From the NCBI RefSeq assembly GCF_025150085.1, contig NZ_CP102280.1, positions 1,623,001-1,687,000 of the forward strand: a stretch of DNA of 64,000 nt, in the 5' to 3' direction. The stretch's first letter is position 1. Each line of letters starts with the position of its first letter. Below, in pieces: positions 37,916 to 47,411 of this stretch. The notes under the pieces were generated by a model. It did not search any database and had not been told where the DNA came from. It was given only the letters and a program-made list of their open reading frames with translations. The position numbers and the translations under genes are program-made. The stretch is from Dorea longicatena. Lineage in GTDB: Bacteria; Bacillota; Clostridia; Lachnospirales; Lachnospiraceae.

Positions 37916-39247
37916 TTATCCTTCCCATATTTTATCCATATATGGTAACCGTTCAAGTCTCATCTCCATTGCCGTCGGCATAAAAATAACCATAACTGTT
38001 TCTCCGTCTTTTACCTTCGCTTCCTCGTCTAGATTCATTCTCCATATTTCATCATGTCCGTCACTGCATCTGAATTTCATATTCTCAAACACGTCTTCTT
38101 TTATGCAACAATATTCACACGGGACCCGAGATTCCATCTCCATTTTATAGGATTCCCACTTCTTTCCAAATATTTTTGTTCCCCATATTATCATAACCAG
38201 TGCAAAAATAATTCCCGCTACCACAATTCCCCAGATACTTGCATCACTCCCCGAACCTAAGGTAACAAGCCAGGCCAAAAAAGCACTATCTAATCCCACA
38301 ACTACACATGCCCACTTATCAAACCTGACCTCTTTCATTCCATTTTTATATCTGTACCGGCAATATCTTTCCGAGCTGCTGATACTCATCTGCTGCATCT
38401 GATGTACCTGATAAGAAATTTCCTTGTACTTTGGACTTTCCTCTTCTGTATCAGAATCCTCTCCTTCTATATGCCATATATATCTGACTTCCTCCCACAG
38501 CTTCCAGTTAGATCCAACATTTGCCTGCCATGCCAGCCTCATTTCCGCAATCACATAAAGGATCAGCATAATGACCTCACTCCAGCTCAATACCCTGCCA
38601 TATTGCGGATATTTTATAGCCGCCAGTGGAACAAGAATCGTTAATTCAGCTAAGACCGCTGCAAACCAGAACCAGCGTCTTCCTTGTTTCCTTTTTCCAT
38701 GTTTCACATACTCCCTTCCGGATATGATCAGCATTTCTATTGATTGAAGCATTAACAATAACAATACTGTCTGCGTCTTCACATTTTTATGTTCCATTAT
38801 TTTCTTATAATATTCTGGAGTTTTACCATCAATTCTGGAAACAAGTGTTCCGTAAAATGAAGACCGGTACGCATCTATTCTTACATGCATTCCCTTTTTC
38901 AATCCGATTCCTGACACAACCTTTTCTATGGGCCGCTCCCTGCCGTACAAGGTCACTTCATATATATCAAAATCATCATACTGCGTAACTGTATCAATCA
39001 GAACAACATCTTTTATCACGCCCTCCTGTATTTCCATCGTACGGTTACAGGTATCCAGTAACTCATGCATTCTCCATCCATAAATACTTAATGCAGCTAA
39101 CAAACACACGCAAATCCAGAATACATTTACATATATTTCTATCGTCTCTTCTACTTTAAACCATATATTTCTATACCACCAGCCCGACAGTACAATCCCC
39201 ATGCCTGCAATTATCATTATATATAATGTTATGCTTCCTCTTCCCAT
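37916..39247 (-). CDS. Uncharacterised membrane protein, paralogue A
   Basis: The 443-residue protein has the same order of segments as paralogue B: two N-terminal helices, a roughly 100-residue soluble domain containing YEVTLYGRERPIEKVVSG and MHVRIDAYRSSFYGTLVSRI, three helices, a charged cytoplasmic-type stretch, two helices, and a C-terminal soluble part with FRCSDGHDEIWRMNL. Overall identity with B is low but regularly spaced, which indicates an old tandem duplication. It has its own promoter at 39286-39314. Function is unknown. Confidence 0.85.
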   Translation of the reverse strand: MGRGSITLYIMIIAGMGIVLSGWWYRNIWFKVEETIEIYVNVFWICVCLLAALSIYGWRMHELLDTCNRTMEIQEGVIKDVVLIDTVTQYDDFDIYEVTLYGRERPIEKVVSGIGLKKGMHVRIDAYRSSFYGTLVSRIDGKTPEYYKKIMEHKNVKTQTVLLLLMLQSIEMLIISGREYVKHGKRKQGRRWFWFAAVLAELTILVPLAAIKYPQYGRVLSWSEVIMLILYVIAEMRLAWQANVGSNWKLWEEVRYIWHIEGEDSDTEEESPKYKEISYQVHQMQQMSISSSERYCRYRYKNGMKEVRFDKWACVVVGLDSAFLAWLVTLGSGSDASIWGIVVAGIIFALVMIIWGTKIFGKKWESYKMEMESRVPCEYCCIKEDVFENMKFRCSDGHDEIWRMNLDEEAKVKDGETVMVIFMPTAMEMRLERLPYMDKIWEG

Positions 39248-39285
39248 GCTCTCTCCTGTATATCTCTTATCCCAAATATGATTTC

Positions 39286-39314
39286 AATGTATCATTCCCC
39301 GATAACAATGTCAA
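39286..39314 (-). promoter_or_regulatory. Sigma-70-type promoter for the paralogous pair
   Basis: On the minus strand -35 TTGACA (39309-39314), a 17-base spacer and -10 TACATT (39286-39291). Confidence 0.7.
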
Positions 39315-39372
39315 AATATTTTTCAGGTCTGTTAAGCCAGATGCCGTCACTCCCTTGCCAGGGTACCGCAAT

Positions 39373-40731
39373 TCAAAGCATCACACTTTTTATAATCCAG
39401 AATATACACCATGAAAAATCACGTTTTGCTACTGTCTTTTCGTTTTTCAATTCATATTCTGCCACCTTATATCCATCTAAATAATATGTCAACATTCCAA
39501 TCTTTTCACCTTTTTTCAGCGGTGCATTCCAGTATTTTGCAAGTTCCAGCTTTGCCCGCAATTCTTCCCCGTCTCTCATAAGAATTTTAGAGTTTTCTTC
39601 CGCCGGTCTCTCAATTTTCACAGGAACATTCAAGCAATACTGATACGGCTTTTTATCATCCACGCCACCGGCAACTTTTATTTCCGGTATCTGCATTTTT
39701 TTATCTATATCCCGATATTGATAATGCTCCAGCCCATACTCCATTAACTTCCTGGTATCTTTCCATTTATATCCTTTATTATTCGGCCATCCGCATGCCA
39801 GAAGTGCCACGATAAATGTACGGTCATCCCATCTTAAACTTCCCACGTAACAGTATCCCGCATCTGCCGTAAATCCCGTCTTGCCGCTCAGTGCCCCGTC
39901 CATCATATCCAGAAATGCATTATGATTATGACACGAAAATGTACGCTTCCTGTCAGCATCCTGAAACTGATATTCCTTCGTCCGGGTCACTTCAAGAAAT
40001 GTCTCCTTTTCCCCGGATGTCATAATACAGTACCGCATGATCTTCGCCAGGTCTTCCGCCGTTGTAGAATGTACGCCGCCTTCATCTTCCGCATCCAGTC
40101 CGTTCGGCGTAATGAAGTGGGTGTTCTTGCAGCCGATTTCTGCAGCTTTTGCATTCATTTCTTTTGCAAATTCTTCTACACTTCCGGCAATGCCCTCTGC
40201 CACAGCCACAGCGCTGTCATTATGCGATTCCAGCATCAGAGAATACAACAGGTCTTTGATGTAGAACACTTCCCCTTTCTGCATCCCAAGATGTACCTTC
40301 GGCTGGGACGCAGCCTGATCCGATACTTCTATCGTCTGATCCGGATGTTCCCGCAAGGATTCCAACGCAAGGATACACGTCATGATCTTCGTTGTACTTG
40401 CCATCGGACGGACCACATCTGTATCCTTCCCGAACAATACCCGGCCGCTGTCCGCATCCATCAGCACCGCCGATCTGGCATAAAGTTCTGCCGGTTCATC
40501 CCCGAACACCCGCTTCGCATTCTGTGCAGCATCATCGTTCTCCGTTCCATTCGTCTGCTTCTGTGCCTCTTTTTTCCCCGATTCGGTCAGAATCTTTCCG
40601 GCAGTCTCCGTATTCTCTGTCCACCTTTTATTCCTTGATTCCAGACTCTGTATACGGCATGCCATGCCCATGCCAGCGATCAATACCGCCAGCAATACCA
40701 CCGATACGATTTTATGCGGCCGTCTTTTCAT
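39373..40731 (-). CDS. D-alanyl-D-alanine carboxypeptidase (PBP5/DacF family)
   Basis: The 452-residue penicillin-binding protein trims the terminal D-Ala of peptidoglycan stem peptides. An N-terminal hydrophobic segment serves as signal or anchor, a linker follows, and the three active-site motifs are S112-x-x-K115 (MASTTKIM), S169-H-N171 and K284-T-G. The C-terminal domain ends GEKIGMLTYYLDGYKVAEY, then a short hydrophobic tail. It lies downstream of scpAB. A second family member is at 45251. Confidence 0.94.
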   Translation of the reverse strand: MKRRPHKIVSVVLLAVLIAGMGMACRIQSLESRNKRWTENTETAGKILTESGKKEAQKQTNGTENDDAAQNAKRVFGDEPAELYARSAVLMDADSGRVLFGKDTDVVRPMASTTKIMTCILALESLREHPDQTIEVSDQAASQPKVHLGMQKGEVFYIKDLLYSLMLESHNDSAVAVAEGIAGSVEEFAKEMNAKAAEIGCKNTHFITPNGLDAEDEGGVHSTTAEDLAKIMRYCIMTSGEKETFLEVTRTKEYQFQDADRKRTFSCHNHNAFLDMMDGALSGKTGFTADAGYCYVGSLRWDDRTFIVALLACGWPNNKGYKWKDTRKLMEYGLEHYQYRDIDKKMQIPEIKVAGGVDDKKPYQYCLNVPVKIERPAEENSKILMRDGEELRAKLELAKYWNAPLKKGEKIGMLTYYLDGYKVAEYELKNEKTVAKRDFSWCIFWIIKSVML

Positions 40732-40787
40732 ATTTCTCCACTCCGGGTATATTCCGTTAAGAAAATATATGCCCGGGAAAACAAAAA

Positions 40788-40823
40788 AATCACTCCACCG
40801 GCTGTCTGCCGCGTGAAATGATT
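40788..40823 (-). terminator. Rho-independent terminator of scpAB
   Basis: On the minus strand a stem of about 15 positions (40808-40823 with 40788-40802, a few mismatches) has a GC-rich core and a five-base loop, and is followed by TTTTTTT. Confidence 0.78.
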
Positions 40824-40849
40824 TTCCATGTTATTTCCTGCCACATCTT

Positions 40850-41428
40850 CTATATATCTAATTTTAACTGTACTTCTTCTTCTGCTTCTTCTTTAAACGT
40901 CTCTACCTGTTCCGGATTCGGACTTGGAAGGTCATCCAATGAATGAATACTGAACCTTCGCAGAAATTCTTCCGTTGTTCCAAAAAGAATTGGTTTTCCC
41001 GGAGCATCCATTCGTCCTCTTTCTGATACAAGATTATATTCTACCAGTTTATTTACCGCATGATCTGACTTCACACCACGTATCTTTTCAATCTCAAGCT
41101 TTGTAACTGGCTGCTTATAGGCAATGATCGATAGTGTCTCAAGTAAAACATCCGTAAGGACATGCTTCTTCGGCTGCGATGCCACACGGATCAAATATTC
41201 ATACATCTCCGTCTTCGTACACATCTGATACGCACCGTCCAATTCTATGATGCGGACGCCTCTGTCTTCCGCCACATATTTATCCATCATTTTATGTATT
41301 ACTTTACGCGTAGTTTCTTCATCCTGTTCCAGCGCTCTTGCGATCTTTCCGATCTCTACAGAATCCCCCATTGTAAAAAGAATCGCCTCGATGATCCCTT
41401 CCATCTGTTTTATTTTTAACTTTGCCAT
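40850..41428 (-). CDS. scpB: Segregation and condensation protein B
   Basis: ScpB is the kleisin-associated winged-helix protein of the SMC-ScpAB condensin. The 192-residue protein starts KLKIKQMEGIIEAILFTMG and has PVTKLEIEKIRGVKSDHAV and PGKPILFGTTEEFLRRF. The ATG at 41428 has AAGGA at the correct distance, overlapping the end of scpA; an in-frame ATG at 41452 lies inside scpA. Confidence 0.96.
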   Translation of the reverse strand: MAKLKIKQMEGIIEAILFTMGDSVEIGKIARALEQDEETTRKVIHKMMDKYVAEDRGVRIIELDGAYQMCTKTEMYEYLIRVASQPKKHVLTDVLLETLSIIAYKQPVTKLEIEKIRGVKSDHAVNKLVEYNLVSERGRMDAPGKPILFGTTEEFLRRFSIHSLDDLPSPNPEQVETFKEEAEEEVQLKLDI

Positions 41429-41438
41429 GTTATCTTCC

Positions 41439-42191
41439 TTATACTTCTTCAACTTTTGATGTAATCATAATCTCATCAAATGGCTGATCCTGCTCTATAA
41501 AGATCACGCCTTCCTTCATCAACTGTAAGATTGCAAGAAACGTAACAACCACCTGTACCTTGGAGCTTTGCTTTTTTAATAACGCCCGGAATCCAAATTT
41601 CCTGTGCGACCTGGCATATTCCGTCACATAATCAAGCTTGTCCGGAAGTGTTACTTCTTCTTTCTCAATTTTTCCAAATTTACTTCGTACCGGATCAACC
41701 TTACTTTCCTGTCTTTTCATTACTTCTTTGAAAATACGGTTAAGCTGCACCAGTGTCAGATCTCCCAGAAGTTCATCCAAGTTCACCGGCGGTACATATC
41801 CTTTTACCTCATCCGGAATCGTCGCCGACTTATACATAACCCGGTCACCGTCCAGTTCACGGTCTTTTAGTTCATATGACATGAATTTATACATCTTGTA
41901 TTCCAGCAATTGTTCTACCAGTTCCTGTCTCGGATCCTCTTCTTCTCCTTCTTCATTCACTTCTTTTGGAAGGAGCATTCTGCATTTGATATCCAGAAGT
42001 GTCGCTGCCATCACAAGAAATTCACTCATAATATTCAGATCTTCTTTCTGCATGGCTTTAATATATTCCATATATTGATTCGTGATCTCGACGATCGGAA
42101 TATCGTAAATGTCTATTTTATTTTTTTCGATCAAATGTAACAGCAGGTCTAACGGACCTTCAAATACCTGTAATTTTACCGGAATCCCCAT
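41439..42191 (-). CDS. scpA: Segregation and condensation protein A
   Basis: ScpA is the kleisin subunit that bridges SMC heads. The 250-residue protein begins VKLQVFEGPLDLLLHLIEKN and has MSEFLVMAATLLDIKCRMLLP, a charged middle and a C-terminal winged helix (VTFLAILQLMKEGVIFIEQ). It is directly followed by scpB. Confidence 0.97.
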   Translation of the reverse strand: MGIPVKLQVFEGPLDLLLHLIEKNKIDIYDIPIVEITNQYMEYIKAMQKEDLNIMSEFLVMAATLLDIKCRMLLPKEVNEEGEEEDPRQELVEQLLEYKMYKFMSYELKDRELDGDRVMYKSATIPDEVKGYVPPVNLDELLGDLTLVQLNRIFKEVMKRQESKVDPVRSKFGKIEKEEVTLPDKLDYVTEYARSHRKFGFRALLKKQSSKVQVVVTFLAILQLMKEGVIFIEQDQPFDEIMITSKVEEV

Positions 42192-42252
42192 ACATATCCT
42201 CCATTATCATAACTTAATTATTATACAGGACATTTGGAAATTACTCAAGTCT

Positions 42253-43125
42253 TTATCTTTCATTTCCGGATAATTCCAGAACAATCAGCTCCGGCCAGTT
42301 CCACAGTCTTAACGGCACCGAATGCGTCCCAAGTCCGCGGCTTACAACTGCTGTCTGTTCTCCTTCCTGGTAAATTCCCCCGGAATACTTTGGAAACAGT
42401 GTAAAATTCGTCGAAATGACTCCACCGATCCCCGGGAGTTGTACCACACAGCCGTGATAATGCCCGCCCAGGATCAGATCTGCCCCATATGCCAGATATT
42501 CTTTCATATATCCCGGATGATGCGCAAGCAGGATCTGATAATCATCCCCGTGTTCTCCGATACGGTCTGTGATTTCTTTTAACGAAAGTTCTTTCTTTCC
42601 AAATCTTGCATACGCTCCAAGCGGGATCTCCAGGCCAGAAAGTTTCACAGGCACTTCGTCCAATTTTACTGTCTCTGATGCATTCTCTAACATGTGGATT
42701 CCAGATGCCGTCAGTGCTTTTTTGTACTCTTCATAAGATTGTTCATACTTATCCGGCAGTTCTTTTAATTTCTGTTCATGATTACCATTTGCACAATAAA
42801 CCGGGCAGATTCCCGGCAGTTTTGCAAGAAAATGAACCGTCTTATCATAAGAATTTCCATCCTTTCTGACCAGCATATCACCGCCGATCAGAATCAGATC
42901 CGGATGCTGATTCCGAATACTTTCCAGCAGGCGTTCATTCTCTTCTCCATACATCCGGTTGTGTAGATCGCTTAAGAATATAATCTTTTTTTCCCTTTTG
43001 ATTCCATTTAATTTCTGTGAGCAGATCCGATACTTCGTCACGCGGAAATCCCGCAGTTCTCTTATCATTTCTATCAGGCAGTACACTATAAAAACTGCCA
43101 CAATTATCAGAATTATTTTTATCAA
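42253..43125 (-). CDS. Membrane-anchored metallophosphoesterase (YkuE-like)
   Basis: The 290-residue protein has one N-terminal transmembrane helix and a calcineurin-like phosphoesterase domain with FLSDLHNRMYG, LIGGDMLVRKDG, CANGNHEQKL, LLAHHPGYM and LILGGHYHGC. Relatives act on phospholipids or UDP-lipid A precursors; the substrate here is unknown. Initiation is at a TTG (43125) with AAGGAG nine bases upstream. It is divergent from pepP. Confidence 0.88.
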   Translation of the reverse strand: MIKIILIIVAVFIVYCLIEMIRELRDFRVTKYRICSQKLNGIKREKKIIFLSDLHNRMYGEENERLLESIRNQHPDLILIGGDMLVRKDGNSYDKTVHFLAKLPGICPVYCANGNHEQKLKELPDKYEQSYEEYKKALTASGIHMLENASETVKLDEVPVKLSGLEIPLGAYARFGKKELSLKEITDRIGEHGDDYQILLAHHPGYMKEYLAYGADLILGGHYHGCVVQLPGIGGVISTNFTLFPKYSGGIYQEGEQTAVVSRGLGTHSVPLRLWNWPELIVLELSGNER

Positions 43126-43242
43126 TTTCTACTTCTCCTTTACATCCGGGTTTATTATATAATTCTTTCTGTTCATTTTCAATTAATTGTGCTAAAATTC
43201 ATTCTTGTAGGTTATTCAATTCATTATAAGGAGGTTTTTGTT

Positions 43243-45030
43243 ATGAATATACCAGAACGAATCTCCGCTCTTCGCGCATTAATGGAAGAACGAGGATATG
43301 ACGTCTACATGGTTCCTACCGATGATTTTCATCAGAGTGAATATGTCGGCGATCATTTTAAAGTAAGAGAATATATCACAGGATTTACAGGTTCTGCCGG
43401 AACTGCTGTCTTCACAAAGGATGAAGCAGGCCTCTGGACTGACGGAAGATATTTTCTTCAGGCTGACCAGCAGTTAGCCGGAACAGGCGTAAAGCTCTAT
43501 AAGATGGGCGAGCCTGGCGTTCCTACAGTAGAAGAATTTATTGCTTCTGCATTACCTGAAGGTGGTACACTCGGATTCGACGGACGTGTCGTTGCCATCG
43601 AAGAGGGAGCTGCACTGGAAGAAGCCGTTGCTTCTAAAGATGCCAAGATCAACTATTCCGAAGATCTTGTCGGAGAAGTATGGGCAGACCGTCCTGCGCT
43701 TTCTGAAAAGCCGGCTTTCGCACTCGGCGAAGAATACACAGGTGAAAGTACAGAGAGCAAACTTGCACGTGTCCGTGAGGCTATGAAAAAGGCAGGTGCC
43801 GATGTACATGTTATCGCTGCACTTGACGATGTATGCTGGATCACGAATTTACGTGGAGATGATGTAGATTTCTTCCCATTATTACTTTCTTATGCAGTCA
43901 TCACAATGGACGAAATGAAGCTTTACATCGATGAACGCAAATTAAATGACGATATGAAAGCTGATCTTGCAAAGAACAACATCACCATCCATCCGTATAA
44001 TGCAATCTATGAGGACATCAAGAACTTAGACACCGCATCTACGGTTCTGGTAGACCCGAACCGTCTGAACTATGCACTGTTCAACAACATTCCTGGCGGC
44101 ACAAAGGTTGTTCAGCAGGTGAACCCGACGATTGCAATGAAGGCAAAGAAAAATGATGTCGAGATCAGAAACATCATCAACGCCCATAAAAAAGATGCCG
44201 TAGCCATGACAAAATGGATGTACTGGCTGAAGACAAATATCGGCAAGATCGAGATCACAGAGCTCAGTGCTGCTGCCAAACTGGAAACATTGCGTAAAGA
44301 ACAGGAAGGTTACTTATGGCAGAGCTTTGAACCAATCTGCGCTTCCGCTGAGCATGCTGCGATCGTTCACTATGAACCGACTCCGGAGACAGATGTTCCT
44401 CTGACACAGAACGGATTATTCCTGACCGATACAGGCGGAGGATACTTAGAAGGTTCTACCGATATCAGCCGTACTTTTGCATTTGGTGAACTCACACAGC
44501 AGATGAAAGAAGATTTCACAACTGTATTACAGTGTAACTTCAATCTTGCACATGCCGTATTCCTTGAGGGAACAACCGGATACAACCTGGATGTCCTGGC
44601 AAGAATGCCTGCATGGAGACGCGGCATCAACTTTAACCACGGTACCGGACATGATGTCGGATATCTGATGAACATCCACGAAGCTTCCTGCGGATTCCGC
44701 TGCGCAATCCGTGAAAAAGAGCAGGCTCCTCTGATGGCCGGACTTGTCATCACAGACGAACCTGGTATCTATATCGAAGGCAGCCACGGAGTCCGTACAG
44801 AGAACGAACTTCTGGTAAGAAAAGGTCCTAAGAATGAATATGGACAGTTCCTGTACTTTGAACCTATCACTTATGTTCCGATCGATCTGGATGCAATCAT
44901 TCCAGAGATGCTGACAGATCAGGAACGCGAGCAGTTAAACGAGTATCATAAGAAAGTTTATGAGATTGTTGCTCCGCATCTTAATGATGAAGAACGTGAG
45001 TGGTTGAAGGAGTATACTCGGGCTATTTAA
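43243..45030 (+). CDS. Aminopeptidase P family protein (M24B)
   Basis: The 595-residue enzyme should release N-terminal residues before proline. It has two creatinase-type N-terminal domains, a pita-bread M24 domain with metal ligands in DTGGGYLEGSTDISRT, FNHGTGHDVG and EPGIYIEGSHGVRTENE, and a C-terminal extension. This three-domain layout resembles cytosolic XPNPEP1-type aminopeptidase P. The ATG at 43243 follows AAGGAGG by eight bases; an earlier in-frame start at 43189 has no such site. Confidence 0.93.
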   Translation: MNIPERISALRALMEERGYDVYMVPTDDFHQSEYVGDHFKVREYITGFTGSAGTAVFTKDEAGLWTDGRYFLQADQQLAGTGVKLYKMGEPGVPTVEEFIASALPEGGTLGFDGRVVAIEEGAALEEAVASKDAKINYSEDLVGEVWADRPALSEKPAFALGEEYTGESTESKLARVREAMKKAGADVHVIAALDDVCWITNLRGDDVDFFPLLLSYAVITMDEMKLYIDERKLNDDMKADLAKNNITIHPYNAIYEDIKNLDTASTVLVDPNRLNYALFNNIPGGTKVVQQVNPTIAMKAKKNDVEIRNIINAHKKDAVAMTKWMYWLKTNIGKIEITELSAAAKLETLRKEQEGYLWQSFEPICASAEHAAIVHYEPTPETDVPLTQNGLFLTDTGGGYLEGSTDISRTFAFGELTQQMKEDFTTVLQCNFNLAHAVFLEGTTGYNLDVLARMPAWRRGINFNHGTGHDVGYLMNIHEASCGFRCAIREKEQAPLMAGLVITDEPGIYIEGSHGVRTENELLVRKGPKNEYGQFLYFEPITYVPIDLDAIIPEMLTDQEREQLNEYHKKVYEIVAPHLNDEEREWLKEYTRAI

Positions 45031-45046
45031 TCTTGGGAACCGGACT

Positions 45047-45222
45047 CCCGGACCTCCACAAAACTTAATAAGCCATTCCTGTTCAGATTCCGTCGGCAGG
45101 AAAATCTAAAGGGACAAAATTCTGCTAAAAACAGAGTTCCGAAATCTGAAACTCGGCATACGCCTCAAACAGTCAAATTTCGAACCTCTAACGCAGAATT
45201 TTGTCCCTTAAGATTTTCCAAC
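45047..45222. repeat. Long palindromic intergenic element, copy 1
   Basis: Arms 45099-45125 and 45193-45219 match at 26 of 27 positions. Inside them 45133-45148 pairs with 45174-45189 (13 of 16). The apex has GGC-ATAC-GCC (45155-45164) flanked by AAACTC and CTCAAACAG. Sequence upstream of the left arm is also shared with copy 2 (CCCGGACCT, TTCCTGTTCAG, TTCCGTCG). It lies between the convergent genes pepP and the carboxypeptidase, where it might also end transcription, though there is no T-run. Confidence 0.8.
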
Positions 45223-45250
45223 AACAACCTATTTCGAGCATATACTGCTT

Positions 45251-46465
45251 TTAAAGTACATACTCTTCCAGCACATTCTCTAATGCGCTTCTATAATTTT
45301 GTTTCTCGATTTCTTCTGTCGTGATGATGTCTATGGATCCGATTCTTTTACCGTTCAGGTAATACATTGTTTCACCCACTTTTTCACCTTTTTTTAATGG
45401 TGCTTTTACATTCTTATCTTTTCTGGTTTTATTTTCTATCTTAGTCAAATCTGCACCTGTGGTGTCTACATAGGTGAATGCACCTTGCTGGCGTACCTTT
45501 ACCTGTTTTTCTCTGCCCCCCCTGACTTCAACCGGTGATATCTTCTTTTGTTTCTTTTCTGTGTATTTCTGACATTTGCCGAAACCATAATTCAATAAAG
45601 TAATCGCGTCTCTGACTCTGGCTTTGCTGTCATCTGCTGCCATGATCACGGCGATCAGATCAATATCATCTTTTCTTCCGGTTGCGGATACACAGAATTT
45701 GGCTTTACTGGTAGAGCCAGTCTTTAACCCGGTTGCATACTCATACTGACGGATCAGTTTGTTTGTATTCGTAAGTCCGAATTCTGATTCGCCCTTTTGG
45801 GTTTTATGTATGATATTCTCCATCCAGATGTTACAGTAATCAAAGATTTGAGGATATGTAGTGATCAGTTCTTTTGACATCAATGCAATATCTCTTGCCG
45901 TTGTCAGATGACCGTCTGCATCCAGACCGTTGCAATTTACAAAATGTGTATTCTTCATGCCAAGATCCTTTGCCCGTTTGTTCATCTTTGTAACAAATTC
46001 TTCTTCGTTTCCGCAGATGTATTCGGCCATCGTCACACATGCATCATTCGCACTTGCCACAGAGATGCATTTGATCAGTGTATCTACCGTCTGTGTCTCC
46101 CCAGGCTCCAGAAATACCTGTGAGCCACCCATAGATGCTGCATATTCAGATGTTGTCACTTCATCCCCAAGCTTGATCTGCCCACTGTCCAGTGCATCGA
46201 ATATTAACAACAATGTCATAACTTTTGTTACACTTGCAGGCGGTAATTTCTCATCCGGATTTTTTTCATATATGATCTGTCCTGTTGATGCTTCCATCAG
46301 GATTGCCGACGGTGCACTGATCTGCTCTTGTTGTCTTTTCTCATTCTCTGTATTATTTTCTTGTGAATTTTCCGGTTGATTCTCTTCCGACGGAACTGCA
46401 TATGCAGGTTGTAAAAAGAGTACAAAAGACATTAGTATTGCGCTGATACATCGTCTATGCCGCAT
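45251..46465 (-). CDS. D-alanyl-D-alanine carboxypeptidase (DacF/PBP5 family)
   Basis: The 404-residue protein has a cleavable-looking signal peptide (about 1-23, ending AYA), a short Asn/Glu/Gln-rich linker, and the catalytic motifs S78-V-T-K81, S138-A-N140 and K248-T-G. The C-terminal domain contains APLKKGEKVGETMYYLNGK. In spore formers such enzymes adjust cortex or wall crosslinking; which one this is cannot be told. It is divergent from the hicB-like gene. Confidence 0.94.
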   Translation of the reverse strand: MRHRRCISAILMSFVLFLQPAYAVPSEENQPENSQENNTENEKRQQEQISAPSAILMEASTGQIIYEKNPDEKLPPASVTKVMTLLLIFDALDSGQIKLGDEVTTSEYAASMGGSQVFLEPGETQTVDTLIKCISVASANDACVTMAEYICGNEEEFVTKMNKRAKDLGMKNTHFVNCNGLDADGHLTTARDIALMSKELITTYPQIFDYCNIWMENIIHKTQKGESEFGLTNTNKLIRQYEYATGLKTGSTSKAKFCVSATGRKDDIDLIAVIMAADDSKARVRDAITLLNYGFGKCQKYTEKKQKKISPVEVRGGREKQVKVRQQGAFTYVDTTGADLTKIENKTRKDKNVKAPLKKGEKVGETMYYLNGKRIGSIDIITTEEIEKQNYRSALENVLEEYVL

Positions 46466-46543
46466 CTTTTTTGATTCCTCGCTGACATTTTTTCGATTAT
46501 TATTATCTTATTCGGAGAAATTGTATATTATTCCATAACTCTA

Positions 46544-46572
46544 TTGTTTTCCCTCACCAAAAATCATATAAT
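46544..46572 (+). promoter_or_regulatory. Sigma-70-type promoter for the hicB-like gene
   Basis: -35 TTGTTT (46544-46549), a 17-base spacer and -10 TATAAT (46567-46572). Confidence 0.7.
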
Positions 46573-46605
46573 AGACAGGAACACTTTTTGAAAGGATGAC
46601 AAATT

Positions 46606-46884
46606 ATGAAATTTATATACCCTGCAGTATTTCACAAAACCGAGGAAGGACATTATAAAGGATATTTCCCGGATCTGGAATGTTGTTATGGAGAAGGTGA
46701 GACTCTGGATGAAGCCATTGAAAGTGCCAATGAAGCGGCACGTGACTGGATCACACTGGAACTTTCCGAAGATGAACCGATGATCCCATACGTATCTGAT
46801 ATTGAAGATATCGAAGTAAAAGACGGTGAGATCGTCCGCAATATCTCCATGAACATCCGCTTCTACGAAGGCTGGGACGAATAA
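46606..46884 (+). CDS. HicB-like antitoxin-fold protein without a HicA partner
   Basis: The 92-residue protein has the HicB partial-RNase-H fold pattern: FIYPAVFHKTEEGHYKGYFPDL, then CYGEGETLDEAIESANEA and a conserved Trp. There is no C-terminal DNA-binding domain, and no hicA toxin gene was seen on either side. Such orphan HicB-like proteins are common in clostridia and of unknown role. It has its own promoter and AAAGGATG before the ATG. Confidence 0.82.
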   Translation: MKFIYPAVFHKTEEGHYKGYFPDLECCYGEGETLDEAIESANEAARDWITLELSEDEPMIPYVSDIEDIEVKDGEIVRNISMNIRFYEGWDE

Positions 46885-46962
46885 CCTGTGTATAAAATTT
46901 TTGAATCTGAAATTTCTTCCAGATTATGAAAACACTTCTAGTGTATTAATTATATTTCTCCA

Positions 46963-46969
46963 CATACTA
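46963..46969 (+). promoter_or_regulatory. Forespore (sigma-G/sigma-F type) -10 element for the SASP gene
   Basis: CATACTA matches the sigma-G -10 consensus exactly and lies about 55 bases before the SASP start. The -35 is not clear (GTATT 15 bases upstream is short of the usual spacing). Confidence 0.5.
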
Positions 46970-47023
46970 TGGATGTAACAACAAGGAAAAAGTTACAAAG
47001 TTACCAGAAGGAGGAGTATAAAA

Positions 47024-47230
47024 ATGGCAAATCGTTCATCAAACAAAGCAGCCGTACCTGAGGCAAAGGGTGCATTAGACAAATTCAAGTATGAGGTAGC
47101 AAGCGAACTTGGAGTTCCGTTATCAGACGGCTACAACGGAGACCTGACATCAAGACAAAACGGATCTGTCGGCGGTTATATGGTTAAGAAAATGATTGAA
47201 CAGCAGGAAAAACAGATGGCAGGCAAATAG
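47024..47230 (+). CDS. Alpha/beta-type small acid-soluble spore protein
   Basis: The 68-residue protein coats and protects spore DNA. It has the family core KFKYEVASELGVPLSDGYNG, which includes the GPR cleavage region (E-V-A-S-E), and GDLTSRQNGSVGGYMVKKM. It is monocistronic, with a GAAGGAGG ribosome binding site, a forespore-type -10 and a strong terminator. The matching protease gene gpr is in this window. Confidence 0.97.
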   Translation: MANRSSNKAAVPEAKGALDKFKYEVASELGVPLSDGYNGDLTSRQNGSVGGYMVKKMIEQQEKQMAGK

Positions 47231-47279
47231 TCTGACACCGCCTGCAAAAGCTAGAAACGCAGACTGGAAAATTGCAAAA

Positions 47280-47332
47280 AATCAACACATGATTTCTATT
47301 ATTACAAAGTTGTCATGTGTTGATTATTTTTT
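47280..47332 (+). terminator. Rho-independent terminator of the SASP gene
   Basis: A perfect 13-base-pair stem (47280-47292 with 47313-47325) has a 20-base loop and is followed by ATTTTTTG. Confidence 0.88.
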
Positions 47333-47411
47333 GTTATATTCACAGAGTCTGCACATTGCGGCTTCTTTGTTATATCCGCCGGATCCATCTGCAGTGATTT
47401 CCCCCGTTATG

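Noticed and set aside
47231..47411. Small plus-strand frames between the SASP gene and recG
   Set aside because: They run through the SASP terminator and into the opposite strand of recG.
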